Shown: positions 34,677 to 44,132 of the stretch, piece after piece | Numbering within the stretch: position 1 is the stretch's first letter | How the letters are laid out: every line of letters starts with the position of its first letter | Source of the DNA: JABWAN01 sp041918175 | GTDB lineage: Bacteria > Zhuqueibacterota > Zhuqueibacteria > Zhuqueibacterales > Zhuqueibacteraceae | Assembly: GCA_041918175.1 (NCBI GenBank) | Contig: JAYRWE010000062.1 | Coordinates: 124,001 to 188,000 of the forward strand | Reading direction: 5' to 3' | DNA length: 64,000 nt | Translations under genes and position numbers: made by a program | Notes under the pieces: generated by a model | What the model saw: the letters and a program-made list of their open reading frames with translations, nothing else | Database searches by the model: none | Told to the model about the DNA's origin: nothing

Positions 34677-35048
34677 ATGGTCAAACTTTACCTCGGTGTC
34701 GTAGCAAGCGGGCTTGCGCTTATCGCATTGTCGTATGGCCTCGCGCCAGCAACTTTTCTTCCGCTCTTTGTGGACATTCCCGTCACCACGATCGATTCGA
34801 AACATGTCTTGCGCGGCATCATGGGGCTTTATCTCGGCATGGCGAGCTTTTGGGGCATCGGCATTTACTCGCCGCAGTTCTCGAAGGCCGCGGTCATCTC
34901 AGTCGTTTGCTTTATGCTCGGCCTCGCGCTTGGCCGTGTGGTGAGCATGATTGCCGATGGCGTGCCGAGTCCGCTGCTGATTGTCTATCTCGGCTTGGAA
35001 GTGGTGATGGCAGCGCTCGGCATTTTGGTGCTGCGTAGGATTGAGTAA
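34677..35048 (+). CDS. DUF4345-family small membrane protein
   Basis: 123 aa from ATG 34677 with GGAG upstream. Four hydrophobic helices cover nearly the whole length (about 4-22, 47-65, 70-90, 98-117). The motif STIDSKHVLRGIMGLYLGMA-like TIDSKHVLRGIMGLYLG (about 38-54) is typical of DUF4345. Function unknown for the family. It is a single gene flanked by palindromic repeats on both sides. Confidence 0.8.
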   Translation: MVKLYLGVVASGLALIALSYGLAPATFLPLFVDIPVTTIDSKHVLRGIMGLYLGMASFWGIGIYSPQFSKAAVISVVCFMLGLALGRVVSMIADGVPSPLLIVYLGLEVVMAALGILVLRRIE

Positions 35049-35063
35049 TGCGCTCTTTGAAAT

Positions 35064-35152
35064 GTCATTCTGTAAGAACCTTCCCTCGCACTTGTGATGC
35101 TCTCAAAAATATGATGCGTCTCAAGCACGAGGGAAGCTTCTTCCAGAATGAC
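35064..35152. repeat. Palindromic repeat, diverged member of family R4
   Basis: TGTCATTCTGTAAGAACCTTCCCTCG pairs in two blocks with CGAGGGAAGCTTCTTCCAGAATGACA (first and last bases only partly matched). It starts 15 bp past the DUF4345 stop and may work as a terminator. Confidence 0.65.
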
Positions 35153-35306
35153 AATTGGAGGGGAGTTGCAAACCAACCCCAGCGCGTATAGTTCGAAGTC
35201 GTTGCCCACGAAAGACACGAAGCACACAAAAAAAACTCTCGCGTCATTCGTGTGTTTCGTGGGCCGATAACTTTTTGAGAAGTGATCAAAACTGCCGGAG
35301 CCGTCA

Positions 35307-36707
35307 TTGAAAAAAATCTTTTTCATCATCGCCTCTTGTCTCGTTGCCCTGCCTCTGCTCCTCGCGCTTTATTGGCATATCCAATCTCCCGAACTGCATT
35401 GGGAGTGGAGCACGATCGACACGAACGCTGCAAAATTTCCGCGCGACTTTCTCTGGGGCGTGGCGAGCGCTGCACATCAAGTCGAAGGCGATTGCAATAA
35501 CAATAACTGGTCGGCATGGGAGCAAGCGCGCGACGCGCACGGCAATCCGCGCATCAAGCACGCGCAAGCCGCGGGCAAGGCATGCGAGCATTGGACGCGC
35601 TTTCGCGAAGACATTCGTTTGCTGCAAGAGCTTGGCGTGAAAGCCTATCGCTTCTCCATGGAATGGAGCAAGATCGAGCCGGTTGAAGGCCAAATTGATT
35701 CGAGCGCGCTGCGGCATTATCACGAAGTGTGCGACGCGTTGCTCGCTGCGGGGATCAAGCCCGTGGTTACGTTGCATCATTTCACGCACCCGCTGTGGTT
35801 CGAGCAGAAAGGCGCATTCGAGCGCGAAGAAAATATTCCCGCGTTCGTGCGGTTCTGCGAATTGCTCTTTCGCGAGTTTCACGAGCAAGTCAATATGTGG
35901 TGCACCATTAATGAGCCGGAGGTGTTTGCATCGCAAGGTTATTTTCTCGGCGTGTTTCCGCCCGGCAAGCAAGATCCCCGGCTCACCGCGGAGGTGTTGA
36001 AGAATTTGCTGCTCGCACACGTGCAGGTTTATGAGCGACTCAAAAAGCTGCCCGGCGGCGAGCAGGCGCAGATCGGCATTGTGAAAAACATCATGCAATT
36101 CGATCCGGCGCGGCGTTGGCATCCGCTCGATTGGCTGCTCGCGCATAAATTCAACGCGCTCTTCACCGCGAGCATACTCGACTTCTTGCGCGACGGCGAT
36201 TTTGATTTCAGCATGCCGGGCTTGGCGAATTTGCACTATCGCGACCTCCGCGCGACGCGTTCGCTCGATTTCATCGGCCTGAATTATTATTCGCATTTGC
36301 ACGTGCAATTCAATTGGAGCATGAAAGAATTTTTCAAATTCACCTTCCCGGAAGATGCGACGATGACCGACATGCCCTACACGATTTATCCCGAAGGTTT
36401 CTATCGCGCACTGCAAGAAGTGCGACAACTTGAAGTGCCGATTTATGTGACCGAGAACGGTATCGCGGATGCAAAAGATGATCGCCGCGCGTTGTTTATC
36501 TCGCGCTATCTTTATGCGCTTCATCGCGCCATGCAAGACGGCGCGGATGTGCGCGGCTACTTCTATTGGTCGTTGATGGATAACTTCGAATGGGCCGAGG
36601 GCTATGACATGAAGTTCGGTTTGTATGAAGTGGATTTCAACACGCAGGCGCGGCGATTGCGCGAAGGCGCGCAGCCGTTTGTGCAAGCCGTGAAAGGCGA
36701 AAAGTGA
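35307..36707 (+). CDS. Glycoside hydrolase family 1 (beta-glucosidase-like), membrane-anchored
   Basis: 466 aa. TTG start at 35307 with CGGAG eight bases upstream. An N-terminal helix (KKIFFIIASCLVALPLLLALY) works as an anchor or uncleaved signal. The catalytic domain starts at FPRDFLWGVASAAHQVEG (44-61). Acid/base Glu203 is in TINEPE, nucleophile Glu383 in YVTENG; the substrate-contact motif YFYWSLMDNFEWAEGY ends the barrel. GH1 enzymes release terminal beta-linked sugars. A membrane-bound, periplasm-facing location is unusual. The next gene, a TIR/NB-ARC/TPR protein, begins inside its last codons. Confidence 0.92.
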   Translation: MKKIFFIIASCLVALPLLLALYWHIQSPELHWEWSTIDTNAAKFPRDFLWGVASAAHQVEGDCNNNNWSAWEQARDAHGNPRIKHAQAAGKACEHWTRFREDIRLLQELGVKAYRFSMEWSKIEPVEGQIDSSALRHYHEVCDALLAAGIKPVVTLHHFTHPLWFEQKGAFEREENIPAFVRFCELLFREFHEQVNMWCTINEPEVFASQGYFLGVFPPGKQDPRLTAEVLKNLLLAHVQVYERLKKLPGGEQAQIGIVKNIMQFDPARRWHPLDWLLAHKFNALFTASILDFLRDGDFDFSMPGLANLHYRDLRATRSLDFIGLNYYSHLHVQFNWSMKEFFKFTFPEDATMTDMPYTIYPEGFYRALQEVRQLEVPIYVTENGIADAKDDRRALFISRYLYALHRAMQDGADVRGYFYWSLMDNFEWAEGYDMKFGLYEVDFNTQARRLREGAQPFVQAVKGEK

Positions 36708-39535
36708 AAACCCAAAAGCTTGTAGTAGCCCCTTCAGGGGCAAACAGTGCAAAAGAAAAAGCAGAGTCAGCCTCATTGCTCTACGACATTTTCCTCAGCC
36801 ACAATCACGTCGATGAGGCCTGGACCAAGAAGCTTGCGGCGCGATTGGAACAGGAAGAATGGCAAGGCCGCAAGCTGCGCGTCTTTTTCTCGCCGTGGGA
36901 TATTCGCCCCGGTGAAATCGTGATTCAAAGCATCGAAGCGGCTTTGGATGACAGCCGCAAAGTCGGCATCGTGGTCACGCCCACCGCGATGCAATCGGCG
37001 TGGGTGGAGTTGGAAGTATCTGCCACGATGCATGCCGCCTTGCGCGCGCACGAGCATCGCATCATTCCGCTTTATCGCAGCGCGTGCGACATTCCCACAC
37101 TGTTGCACAGCTTTCGGCGCATCGACTTCCGTGACGATGAACGCTTCGAAGCCGGCGTGAAAGAACTTTTGGCTGCGATCAAAGACGAGCCTTTGCCGCG
37201 CGAGGCACCTTCACACGACAAACCAACACGCGCGCTTGCGCCGCCTTTGCCGCGTCCGCCGATCACGGGCTTCATCGCGCGTCATGATCGCGAGGGCCAC
37301 GATTGGCTGGCGCAATTGCACGCGAACCTCGCGCCGAATAGCGCGGCATGTCTCGCGTTGTGGGGCCCCGGCGGCGTGGGCAAAACCACGCTCGCCGCGG
37401 AATTTGCCCGGCAATGGCAACGCGAGCATGAAAGCGCGTGTGTTGTGTGGAGCAACGCGGATGGCCGCGTCAATTTCACATTGAATGCTTTGCTCGATGA
37501 CATTGCCACACAGCTTGGTCAAACCGAGTTGCGCCCGCTCGCGTTGGAGCAGAAGCGCGAGGCCGTGCGTTATGCGTTGACCGCTGCGCCCACATTGTTG
37601 GTGGTCGATAATTTTGAAAGCGTGGCGGAGGAAGAGCGGCGTTCGTGCAGCGCGTGGCTCCTCAACGAAGCGCAATGCCCGGCGCTCATCACTTCGCGCG
37701 ATCGCGTGGAGGGCGCGCGCAATGTGCCCGTGCATGCCATGTCGCCCGAAGAAGCGCAAAAGTTTTTGGACGCGTTGCTCGCGCTCGCGCAGAACCCGGC
37801 CGCGTTCACACCCGGCCTGCGCGAACGCTTGCTCGACTTCACCCACGCCAACCCGCTCATGTTGCAATGGCTCGTGGCGCAGATTGATTTGGCGCAAGAG
37901 CCGGAAACCGTGCTCGAAGAATTGCGCGCTGGCGAAGGCGAAGTGGCGCAGCGCATTTTCACGCGCTCGTTCGAATTGCCGCAAGTGGGCGAAGACGGCC
38001 GCAGCGTGTTGCTCGCCCTCTCTTTGTTCGTGCCCAGCGCGAGCCGTAAGGCTTTGGCCGAGGTCGCGGGCTTTGGCAATGATCTGAAACGATTGAATGA
38101 AGCCTTGAAAAATTTGGCGAGCCTTTGGCTCGTCAATAGCGCGGAAGACGGGCGCTTGCAATGCGAAGCCCTCACCCGCGATTTGGCAATGAGCCGGTTG
38201 ACCAATGCAAAGTTTACCCCGGCGGAAGTGGCCACAGAATTTCGCCGCCGCTTTGCAATTTATTTTTTGGAATATGCCACTACCCATGCGCAACCCACGC
38301 CCGAAGATTACGACGCGCTGGAGGCGGAAATTGAAAACATGCTGACCGTGTTCTCTTTGGCTTTTACGAAAGAGATTTGGGAGGTTGTCATTGCGCTGGC
38401 GGATGTGATTGGCAATCCGGTTGAAGGCATGTTGGGCGTACGCGGCTATTGGGAAGAAGCGCTCAACCTTCTTGCTCAAGCCTTGCACGCCGCGCGTGTG
38501 CTTGGCGAGGAAAACGCTATTGCACGCTTCGCTCATAACCTCGCCATTATGCACCAAAATCGCGGCGACTACGAACAGGCGCGGCAGTTTTATGAAGAGA
38601 GCTTGGAGATTGCAAAGCGGCTGGGCGATCAAAGCGGCATTGCGAGCAGCTTGCATCAGCTGGGAGGGATTGCGCAAGCTCAAGGCGACTACGAGCAAGC
38701 GCGGCAGTTTTATGAAGAAAGCTTGGAGATTCTAAAGAGGCTGGGTAAGGAAAGTGGCATTGCCAGCAGCTTGCATGCGTCGGGAATGCTCGCGCAAGCT
38801 CAAGGCGACTATGAGCAAGCGCGGCAGCTTTATGAAGAGAGCTTGGAGATTGCAAAGCGGCTAGGCGATCAAAGCGGCATTGCCTATAGCTTGGGACAAA
38901 TGGGAATACTTGCTCAAGATCAAGGTGACTACGAGCAAGCGCGGCAGTTATATTTAGAGATCTTGGACATTAACAAACGGTTGGATAATCAAAGGGGCAT
39001 TGCCATCATCTTGCATGAATTAGGTAGGCTCGCACAAGGTGAAAGCGACTACGAACAAGCGTGGCAATTTTATGCAGAGAGTTTTGAGATTGCAAAGCGG
39101 CTGGGTGATCAAAGCGGCATTGCTGGCAGCTTGCACCAGTTGGGTAATGTTGCTTTTCTTCAAGGTGACTACGCGCAAGCGCGGCAGTTTTATGAAGAGA
39201 GCTTGGAGATTGCAAAGCGGCTGGGCGATCAAGGCGGCATTGCCATTAGCTTGGGGCAATTGGGATTGCTCGCCGAGACCGAAGGCAACCTCGCTGAAGC
39301 AAAGCGACTCTCGCAAGAAGCTTTGCTTATTTTTGAAAAGCTCAAATCACCCAACACTGCCATCGCGCGGGCATCGCTGCAAAGGGTTGCGGCAATGCAG
39401 AAGAAAGCAACGAGCCAGGTGAAAGCAAGGAGCCAACGAGAGACAACGAAGAGAAGGAGTCAAAAAGCGAAAGGCAGAAGCGGAGGGAGAGCGAAGAAGA
39501 AGGCGGGCACGCGGGCGCGGGGCAAAGGGCGGTAA
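36704..39535 (+). CDS. TIR/NB-ARC/TPR protein (NLR-like STAND NTPase)
   Basis: 943 aa. GTG start at 36704 overlaps the stop of the GH1 gene (GTGA), with AAAGGCGAAA upstream. Residues ~26-160: TIR-type domain (YDIFLSHNHVDEAW; SAWVELEV with candidate catalytic Glu104). Residues ~205-480: NB-ARC NTPase, Walker A GPGGVGKTT at 221-229, Walker B LLVVDNFE near 295, ALITSRDR sensor. Residues ~580-890: TPR array with six nearly identical 40-residue units. The tail is Lys/Arg-rich. Proteins of this plan are candidate antiphage or stress sensors in which TPRs recognise a trigger and the TIR domain cleaves NAD. Translational coupling to a glycosidase is odd and may be accidental. Confidence 0.92.
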   Translation: MKTQKLVVAPSGANSAKEKAESASLLYDIFLSHNHVDEAWTKKLAARLEQEEWQGRKLRVFFSPWDIRPGEIVIQSIEAALDDSRKVGIVVTPTAMQSAWVELEVSATMHAALRAHEHRIIPLYRSACDIPTLLHSFRRIDFRDDERFEAGVKELLAAIKDEPLPREAPSHDKPTRALAPPLPRPPITGFIARHDREGHDWLAQLHANLAPNSAACLALWGPGGVGKTTLAAEFARQWQREHESACVVWSNADGRVNFTLNALLDDIATQLGQTELRPLALEQKREAVRYALTAAPTLLVVDNFESVAEEERRSCSAWLLNEAQCPALITSRDRVEGARNVPVHAMSPEEAQKFLDALLALAQNPAAFTPGLRERLLDFTHANPLMLQWLVAQIDLAQEPETVLEELRAGEGEVAQRIFTRSFELPQVGEDGRSVLLALSLFVPSASRKALAEVAGFGNDLKRLNEALKNLASLWLVNSAEDGRLQCEALTRDLAMSRLTNAKFTPAEVATEFRRRFAIYFLEYATTHAQPTPEDYDALEAEIENMLTVFSLAFTKEIWEVVIALADVIGNPVEGMLGVRGYWEEALNLLAQALHAARVLGEENAIARFAHNLAIMHQNRGDYEQARQFYEESLEIAKRLGDQSGIASSLHQLGGIAQAQGDYEQARQFYEESLEILKRLGKESGIASSLHASGMLAQAQGDYEQARQLYEESLEIAKRLGDQSGIAYSLGQMGILAQDQGDYEQARQLYLEILDINKRLDNQRGIAIILHELGRLAQGESDYEQAWQFYAESFEIAKRLGDQSGIAGSLHQLGNVAFLQGDYAQARQFYEESLEIAKRLGDQGGIAISLGQLGLLAETEGNLAEAKRLSQEALLIFEKLKSPNTAIARASLQRVAAMQKKATSQVKARSQRETTKRRSQKAKGRSGGRAKKKAGTRARGKGR
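38564..39283 (+). repeat. Six tandem 120-bp coding repeats (TPR units)
   Basis: Six units of exactly 120 bp, each starting with the codons for G/S-D-Y-E/A-Q-A. Units 1, 2, 3 and 6 are nearly identical on the DNA level (AAGCGCGGCAGTTTTATGAA in several), while 4 and 5 are more divergent. Diverged TPR units flank the block on both sides. Such identity suggests recent duplication or gene conversion and makes copy number liable to change. Confidence 0.9.
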
Positions 39536-39566
39536 TATTTAAAGTCGGATCGTTGCAAAAAAAAAC

Positions 39567-39628
39567 TCACGCAAAGCCGTAAAGAAAAGCTTTGCGGGTT
39601 TTTTGCGCCTTCGCGCCTTTGCGTGAGC
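39567..39628. repeat. Palindromic repeat family R3, copy 3
   Basis: CTCACGCAAAGCCGTAAAG at the left pairs with CGCGCCTTTGCGTGAG at the right end; AAGCTTTGCGG lies in between. It directly follows the TIR/NB-ARC/TPR gene (31 bp past its stop) and may serve as its terminator. Confidence 0.8.
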
Positions 39629-39692
39629 TTTTGATTTTCTTTTGGACTACGACCTGTTCGCGTTGTGCCTTTGATTGCTTGCACGCGCGAAG

Positions 39693-39783
39693 AACACCCC
39701 CCTGGCCCCTTCAAGGGCATGCGTGTCAAGCTAAGAGGAGCACCCACACAATTCCCCCCTTGAGGGGGGTTAGGGGGGTGTTC
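39693..39783. repeat. Repeat family R1, copy 5 (two-arm unit, reversed)
   Basis: AACACCCCCCTGGCCCCTTC at the left and AATTCCCCCCTTGAGGGGGG then TTAGGGGGGTGTTC at the right. The arm order is reversed relative to copies 3 and 4, and the left arm has lost its second G run. Confidence 0.85.
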
Positions 39784-39868
39784 TTGGAGACTGCGATGCT
39801 ATTCAAATTCATCATGACATGCTTTAATGCTTTTTAAACTGCTCTTCACTTGGCTCACGATACAGAGC

Positions 39869-39901
39869 GACACCCCCCTGGCCCCCTTCAAGGGGGGAAT
39901 T
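39869..39901. repeat. Repeat family R1, copy 6 (single arm)
   Basis: GACACCCCCCTGGCCCCCTT followed by CAAGGGGGGAATT. It lies 13 bp beyond the stop codon of the second penicillin acylase (minus strand). Together with copy 5 and the R3 palindrome it makes up most of the 378-bp gap 39536-39913, where nothing else was recognised. Confidence 0.85.
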
Positions 39902-39913
39902 GTATGGACGACT

Positions 39914-42207
39914 TCAGTTTCGCATTTCCTCCCCCGGACGATACTCCCTCTCCAAATGCGCGCGAATTTCTTTTTCATCCATCCACACGGGCTTGAGCTT
40001 ACGCGCGACGAAGAGTGGGGCTTGATCAGCATAGTGCTTTGAAGTCTGATTCGCCGTGGCGCTGCCGTAAACGTGAATGCTGTGCGAGCGTACTCTTCCC
40101 GCCTTGTCCCAATTCACCAACAACACATATGAGTCGCCGGTGTGGCCGAGCAAGTGGCCTTTGCCATCGGGGTTGCCATAAACCGCGTGCAAAATATCCG
40201 GGCCGCCGCCGAGCCCGAGATCAACCTCGCCGCGGCGCAGGCGATTCACTTTTTGCCATTCCACTTCGAGCGCGCCATGATGCTGCATTAACACACGTGT
40301 GGCCATTTGCAAGCTGTCGATGAGCGTCGCAGTTGGAATGGCCTCGTCATAATCATCGACAAACGTGCGAAAGGCACGCAGCGGCAATGCCGCGCGCATG
40401 TTTTCAGGATTGGTGCGCAAATCCCACTTGCGTAAAATTTCCCACGCGGCGAGCATAAGCGAATCGCGCGGCGGCGCTTGAGCGAGCACTTGCTGAAGAA
40501 GCTGCGCGAGTTTTGATTGCTGCGAATATGCCAGGTCATATTTGTAGGCATAAAACTCTTCGGCCGTAATTGACGAATCACTCCCAAACAATTCGAGCGC
40601 ACGCAAACCGCGATTGGTCATGTGCGTTTCAATACCCAAGCGCGCAGCAAAATTTTCCGAGCGCGGGTTGTCGTTGCTGCTCGTGGTTTGAAAAGGCGAG
40701 CTATTGCAATTTTGCACAAAGCCGGAGGCGGGATTCAGCACGCGCGGCAATTGCTCAAAGGGAAGATAATCATTCCACAAAGTCGCGGAGGTGTTGCCGG
40801 GCACTTCGTTCTTCCAATCATAACCCGAAGCGCGTTGCGGAATACGACCGTTGTAGAGATAAAAAATATTGCCCGCGCTGTCAGCGTAGCCAGTATTGAA
40901 CATGGGCAGCGCGTTCATGCGCATGGCGTTCAGCCACTCCTCGAGCGTGCGCGCTTTGTTCATGCGATACCATTGCTCGATATGGCGCACCTCGCCGAAG
41001 CCTGCGAACCGCAGCGCGAACGTGCCACGCGGGCCGCGCATGACCGGACCGTGCACCGACCACAACACTTCGCGTTTGAACGTCCACTTGAGCGGGCCGA
41101 GCAGCTTCACTTCAATCGGCGCTTCGCGCACTTCCAACTCGCGCCATTCGCCATCGAAACGATATTGCTTGTCGTTCTGCGGATTGATTTCCAATTCATA
41201 AACGTCGAGCAGATCGGGAAGATTGACGGTGTGCGCCCAACCGAGTTGCGGATTGTGACCATGGAGCACAATCGGCGCGCCGGGGAAGAGTCCGCCGACC
41301 ATGTTCCAACCTTGCTCGCTGCGGAGATGCACTTCATACCACGCAACCGGGCCGTCCCATGGCTGATGCGAATTGACGGCGAGCCATGTGCTTTGATCAG
41401 CGGTGCGCTTCGGCGCAATGCTGAAGGTGTTGGAGCCTTTGAGTTGATGAGAGAAGTCGAAGTATTTTTGTGATGAAGTGATTCCCTCCTCAAAGGGGGA
41501 ATCGTGCGCGGAAGTAATTCCCCCCTTGAGGGGGGCAGGGGGGGGTGTCGGTCGCAATGAAGATGCTTGGAGTGATTGTTCAAATGGGCGACACCCCCCT
41601 GGCCCCCCTCAAGGGGGGAATTGTTTACGGAAGCGGAAGCGGAGGGAGCAGGCGGCTCTAAAATTTTTTTGAGCGCCTTATCCATACCAAAGAAGAGCGG
41701 CACTTTATGTACGAAGCCGGCAACGAGGTCTTGCCCGCGCACGGGATACAACTCTGCGCGCGCTTGCTCGGGATGCAGCGCGGCGTAATGATTCATGCCC
41801 GCGGCATAAGCTTCGCACAACGCGCGGGTATCCGCAGAAAGTTGGGGATAGCCGGTCTCGACGACTTCCCAAATGCGAAGAAGCTGCACCATGTAATCAT
41901 TCGGCGCGGCGTCTTTGCCATACACACTCGCGAGTTTGCCGCGCGCGGCGAGCAACACGCCTTGCATGGTTTCGAAATCATCTTCGGCATGCGCATACGC
42001 AAGACCGTACGCCACATCAGCATCCGTCTTGCCGAAAATATGCGGCACGCCCCATTCGTCGCGGAGAATACGGACGTCATAGCGCGTTGCGTTGCTCGAA
42101 GCGTCATACTTCACGGGCCGAGCAGGGAAGAACCAAACGCCGAGGACTATGACCGCGCCAATAGCGGCGAGGAGCAGGAGCGGAGCTTTGAGTTGCTGTA
42201 GGTTCAT
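39914..42207 (-). pseudogene. Second penicillin acylase (S45), split by a repeat insertion and frameshift
   Basis: The N-terminal piece starts at ATG 42207 with a membrane anchor (LLLLAAIGAVIVLGVWFF) and the alpha chain (YDVRILRDEWGVPHIFGKTDAD, in part) down to about 41623. The C-terminal piece, in another frame, runs from about 41550 to the stop at 39914 and holds the nucleophile Ser in LKGSNTFSIAP (codon ~41434-41432), NSHQPWDGPVAWYEVHL and the rest of the beta chain. Between them lies an R1 repeat unit (41516-41622), in what should be the excised linker. Both halves are otherwise well preserved. Removing two bases from the C8 tract (41538-41545) would join the frames with no stop. It may be a true pseudogene, a phase-variable gene or a sequencing error. 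Confidence 0.85.
41516..41622. repeat. Repeat family R1, copy 7 (two-arm unit) within the penicillin acylase gene
   Basis: AATTCCCCCCTTGAGGGGGG, CA, then G8 and TGTC at the left; GACACCCCCCTGGCCCCCCT, CAAGGGGGGAATT at the right. A degenerate extra arm (ATTCCCTCCTCAAAGGGGGA, 41481-41500) lies just before it. The G8 run (41538-41545) is two bases longer than the usual G6. Confidence 0.9.
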
Positions 42208-42428
42208 TTGCAAAACACTGTCTGTGAGTTCGTTTCGTATTTTTCTTCAAGCTGCCAAAAATAATGCACAGGCTCAAGCGGTTTTTCATGGAGCGCGTTC
42301 AATACACTGCGCTTCATTTAACCAAAACCTTGCTTTTCCAAACTCTAATCCGCATATTCGTCGGCCAATTTTGCAAAGCCTTTTTTCGAAACTCTGCTGC
42401 TAACTTATTTCGAAGTGTCGAGCGCGAT

Positions 42429-43529
42429 ATGATCTTTCGCTATTCCGAATGGCGCGATGAGCAAGGCAAGAGCCGCATGACGTTTGACGATCTCATGCGA
42501 CTCTTCAGCCAATTGCTCGTGCAAAGCGACGGTAATGTTGGGCAAGCGCTGCAATGGCTCACGCAACTCGATCAGCGTCATCGCCTGTTTGATGAACAGC
42601 CCGGCCAAGGCTTGGGTGATTTCATCGACTGGCTCAAGCAGCAAGGTTATGTCGAAGAAATCGACCGCCAATTTCGCCTGACGAAACGCGGCAGCAAACG
42701 TATTCGCCAAGACTCTTTGAATCAAATTTTTTCTTCGCTGCGCAAGAGTCCGACGAATGGGCAGCACAGCATGCCGCAATCGGGCGAAGGCATCGAGCGC
42801 CTTTCCGAAACCAAAGCCTATCGCTTCGGCGATTCTCCCACCAATCTCGATTTCACCTCGACGATCAATAACGCGATCAAACGCAACGGCATCGAAACCA
42901 TCAACATCACCGAAGACGATTTGGAGGTGCATGAGACCGAGCATCTCACCACGTGCGCGACGGTGCTCATGATTGACGTGAGCCACAGCATGGTGCTCTA
43001 TGGCGAAGACCGCATCACGCCTGCGAAGAACGTGGCGCTCGCGCTTTCGGAATTGATTCTCACGAAGTATCCGAAGGACAGTTTGCACGTTGTGCTCTTC
43101 GGCGATGACGCAGTGGAAGTGAAGGTGGAGGAGATTCCGCATGTTACGGTCGGGCCGTTTCACACGAACACCAAAGCCGGCTTGCAACTCGCGCGGCAGA
43201 TTTTGAAGCGCAAACGCAACGTGAGCAAACAGGTTTTTATGATCACCGACGGCAAGCCCTCGGCGATTTTCGAGTATGGCCGCATTTACAAAAATCCCTA
43301 CGGCTTGGATCGCAAGATCGTGAACAAGACGCTCGACGAGGCGGTGATGTGCCGCCGCGAGAAGATTGCGATTACGACGTTCATGATCGCGCGCGACCCG
43401 TGGCTCGTGCAGTTTGTGAACGACATGACGCAAGCCAATCACGGTCGTGCCTATTTTTCTTCGTTGAATAAGCTCGGCGAGTACGTGTTCGTAGATTATA
43501 TTCGCAATCGCAAACGCACGGTGCGCTGA
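42429..43529 (+). CDS. VWA-domain protein, cytoplasmic
   Basis: 366 aa from ATG 42429; the frame is open further upstream but those residues look non-coding. An N-terminal helical region (about 1-130) is followed by a von Willebrand A domain with MIDAS DVSHSM at 183-188 and later VFMITDGKPSA. No membrane helix or signal peptide. It resembles VWA proteins that follow MoxR-like or magnesium-chelatase-like ATPases, but no AAA+ gene is near, so its ATPase partner would be elsewhere, for example MoxR at 20730. It is divergent from the split penicillin acylase. DUF1697 follows six bases downstream. Confidence 0.85.
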   Translation: MIFRYSEWRDEQGKSRMTFDDLMRLFSQLLVQSDGNVGQALQWLTQLDQRHRLFDEQPGQGLGDFIDWLKQQGYVEEIDRQFRLTKRGSKRIRQDSLNQIFSSLRKSPTNGQHSMPQSGEGIERLSETKAYRFGDSPTNLDFTSTINNAIKRNGIETINITEDDLEVHETEHLTTCATVLMIDVSHSMVLYGEDRITPAKNVALALSELILTKYPKDSLHVVLFGDDAVEVKVEEIPHVTVGPFHTNTKAGLQLARQILKRKRNVSKQVFMITDGKPSAIFEYGRIYKNPYGLDRKIVNKTLDEAVMCRREKIAITTFMIARDPWLVQFVNDMTQANHGRAYFSSLNKLGEYVFVDYIRNRKRTVR

Positions 43530-43535
43530 GGCAGT

Positions 43536-44075
43536 ATGAAAAGATATCTCGCTTTTCTGCGCGCGATAAATGTCGGCGGACATACGGTGAAGATGGATCA
43601 GCTTCGCCGCATGTTTGAAGCGCTCGGTTTTGCCAATGTCGAGACATTCATTGCCAGCGGCAATGTTTTCTTCGAGTCGCCCTCGAAAGGCGCGAAGGCG
43701 CTGGAGCAGAAGATCGAAAAGTATTTGCACGAAAGCCTGGGCTACGAAGTCGCGACGTTTATTCGCACCACTGCGGAACTTGCGGAGATCGCACAGTACA
43801 AACCGTTCAGCGCAAGCGAGCTGAATGATAAAGGCAACAAGCTGTACCTCGCGTTCACGGCAGACCCGCCGAGCGCCGCCGCGAAGCAAAGGCTTTTAGC
43901 GAGCGCCACAGAAATTGATGAGTTCCATATTCATGGTCGCGAAGTCTATTGGCTCTGCCGTAAGCAATTTCACGAGTCCAAATTCTCCGGCCCAATGCTC
44001 GAAAAAATTTTAGGCATGCCGGCAACCGTGCGCAACGTGACGACGGTCAGCAAGATGGCAGCGAAGTATTCGTGA
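43536..44075 (+). CDS. DUF1697-family protein
   Basis: 179 aa. The family signature is complete: YLAFLRAINVGGHTVKMDQL (3-22), GFANVETFIASGNVFFES (32-49), and YWLCRKQFHESKFSGPMLEK near 140-160. DUF1697 proteins are widespread soluble proteins of about 180 residues whose function is not known. It probably shares a transcript with the VWA gene six bases upstream. Confidence 0.92.
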   Translation: MKRYLAFLRAINVGGHTVKMDQLRRMFEALGFANVETFIASGNVFFESPSKGAKALEQKIEKYLHESLGYEVATFIRTTAELAEIAQYKPFSASELNDKGNKLYLAFTADPPSAAAKQRLLASATEIDEFHIHGREVYWLCRKQFHESKFSGPMLEKILGMPATVRNVTTVSKMAAKYS

Positions 44076-44132
44076 AGTTCATCGAAGATTGATGGCAGGA
44101 TGATTAGAAGTGATTGCTATTGAAGAAAAAGC

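Noticed and set aside
35304..36776. A 490-codon minus-strand frame opposite the GH1 gene
   Set aside because: GH1 active-site motifs are on the plus strand. The reverse frame has no recognisable domain.
37211..38698. A 495-codon minus-strand frame opposite the TIR/NB-ARC/TPR gene
   Set aside because: It mirrors the coding strand; the NB-ARC and TPR motifs fix the real frame.
38564..39283. Regular direct repeats that at first suggest a CRISPR array
   Set aside because: The unit is 120 bp, fully coding, in frame and gives TPR helices. There are no short repeats with unique spacers, and no cas genes.
42264..42428. An N-terminal extension of 55 residues for the VWA protein
   Set aside because: The residues look like translated intergenic sequence, and the domain begins after ATG 42429. 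The upstream start lacks a ribosome site.
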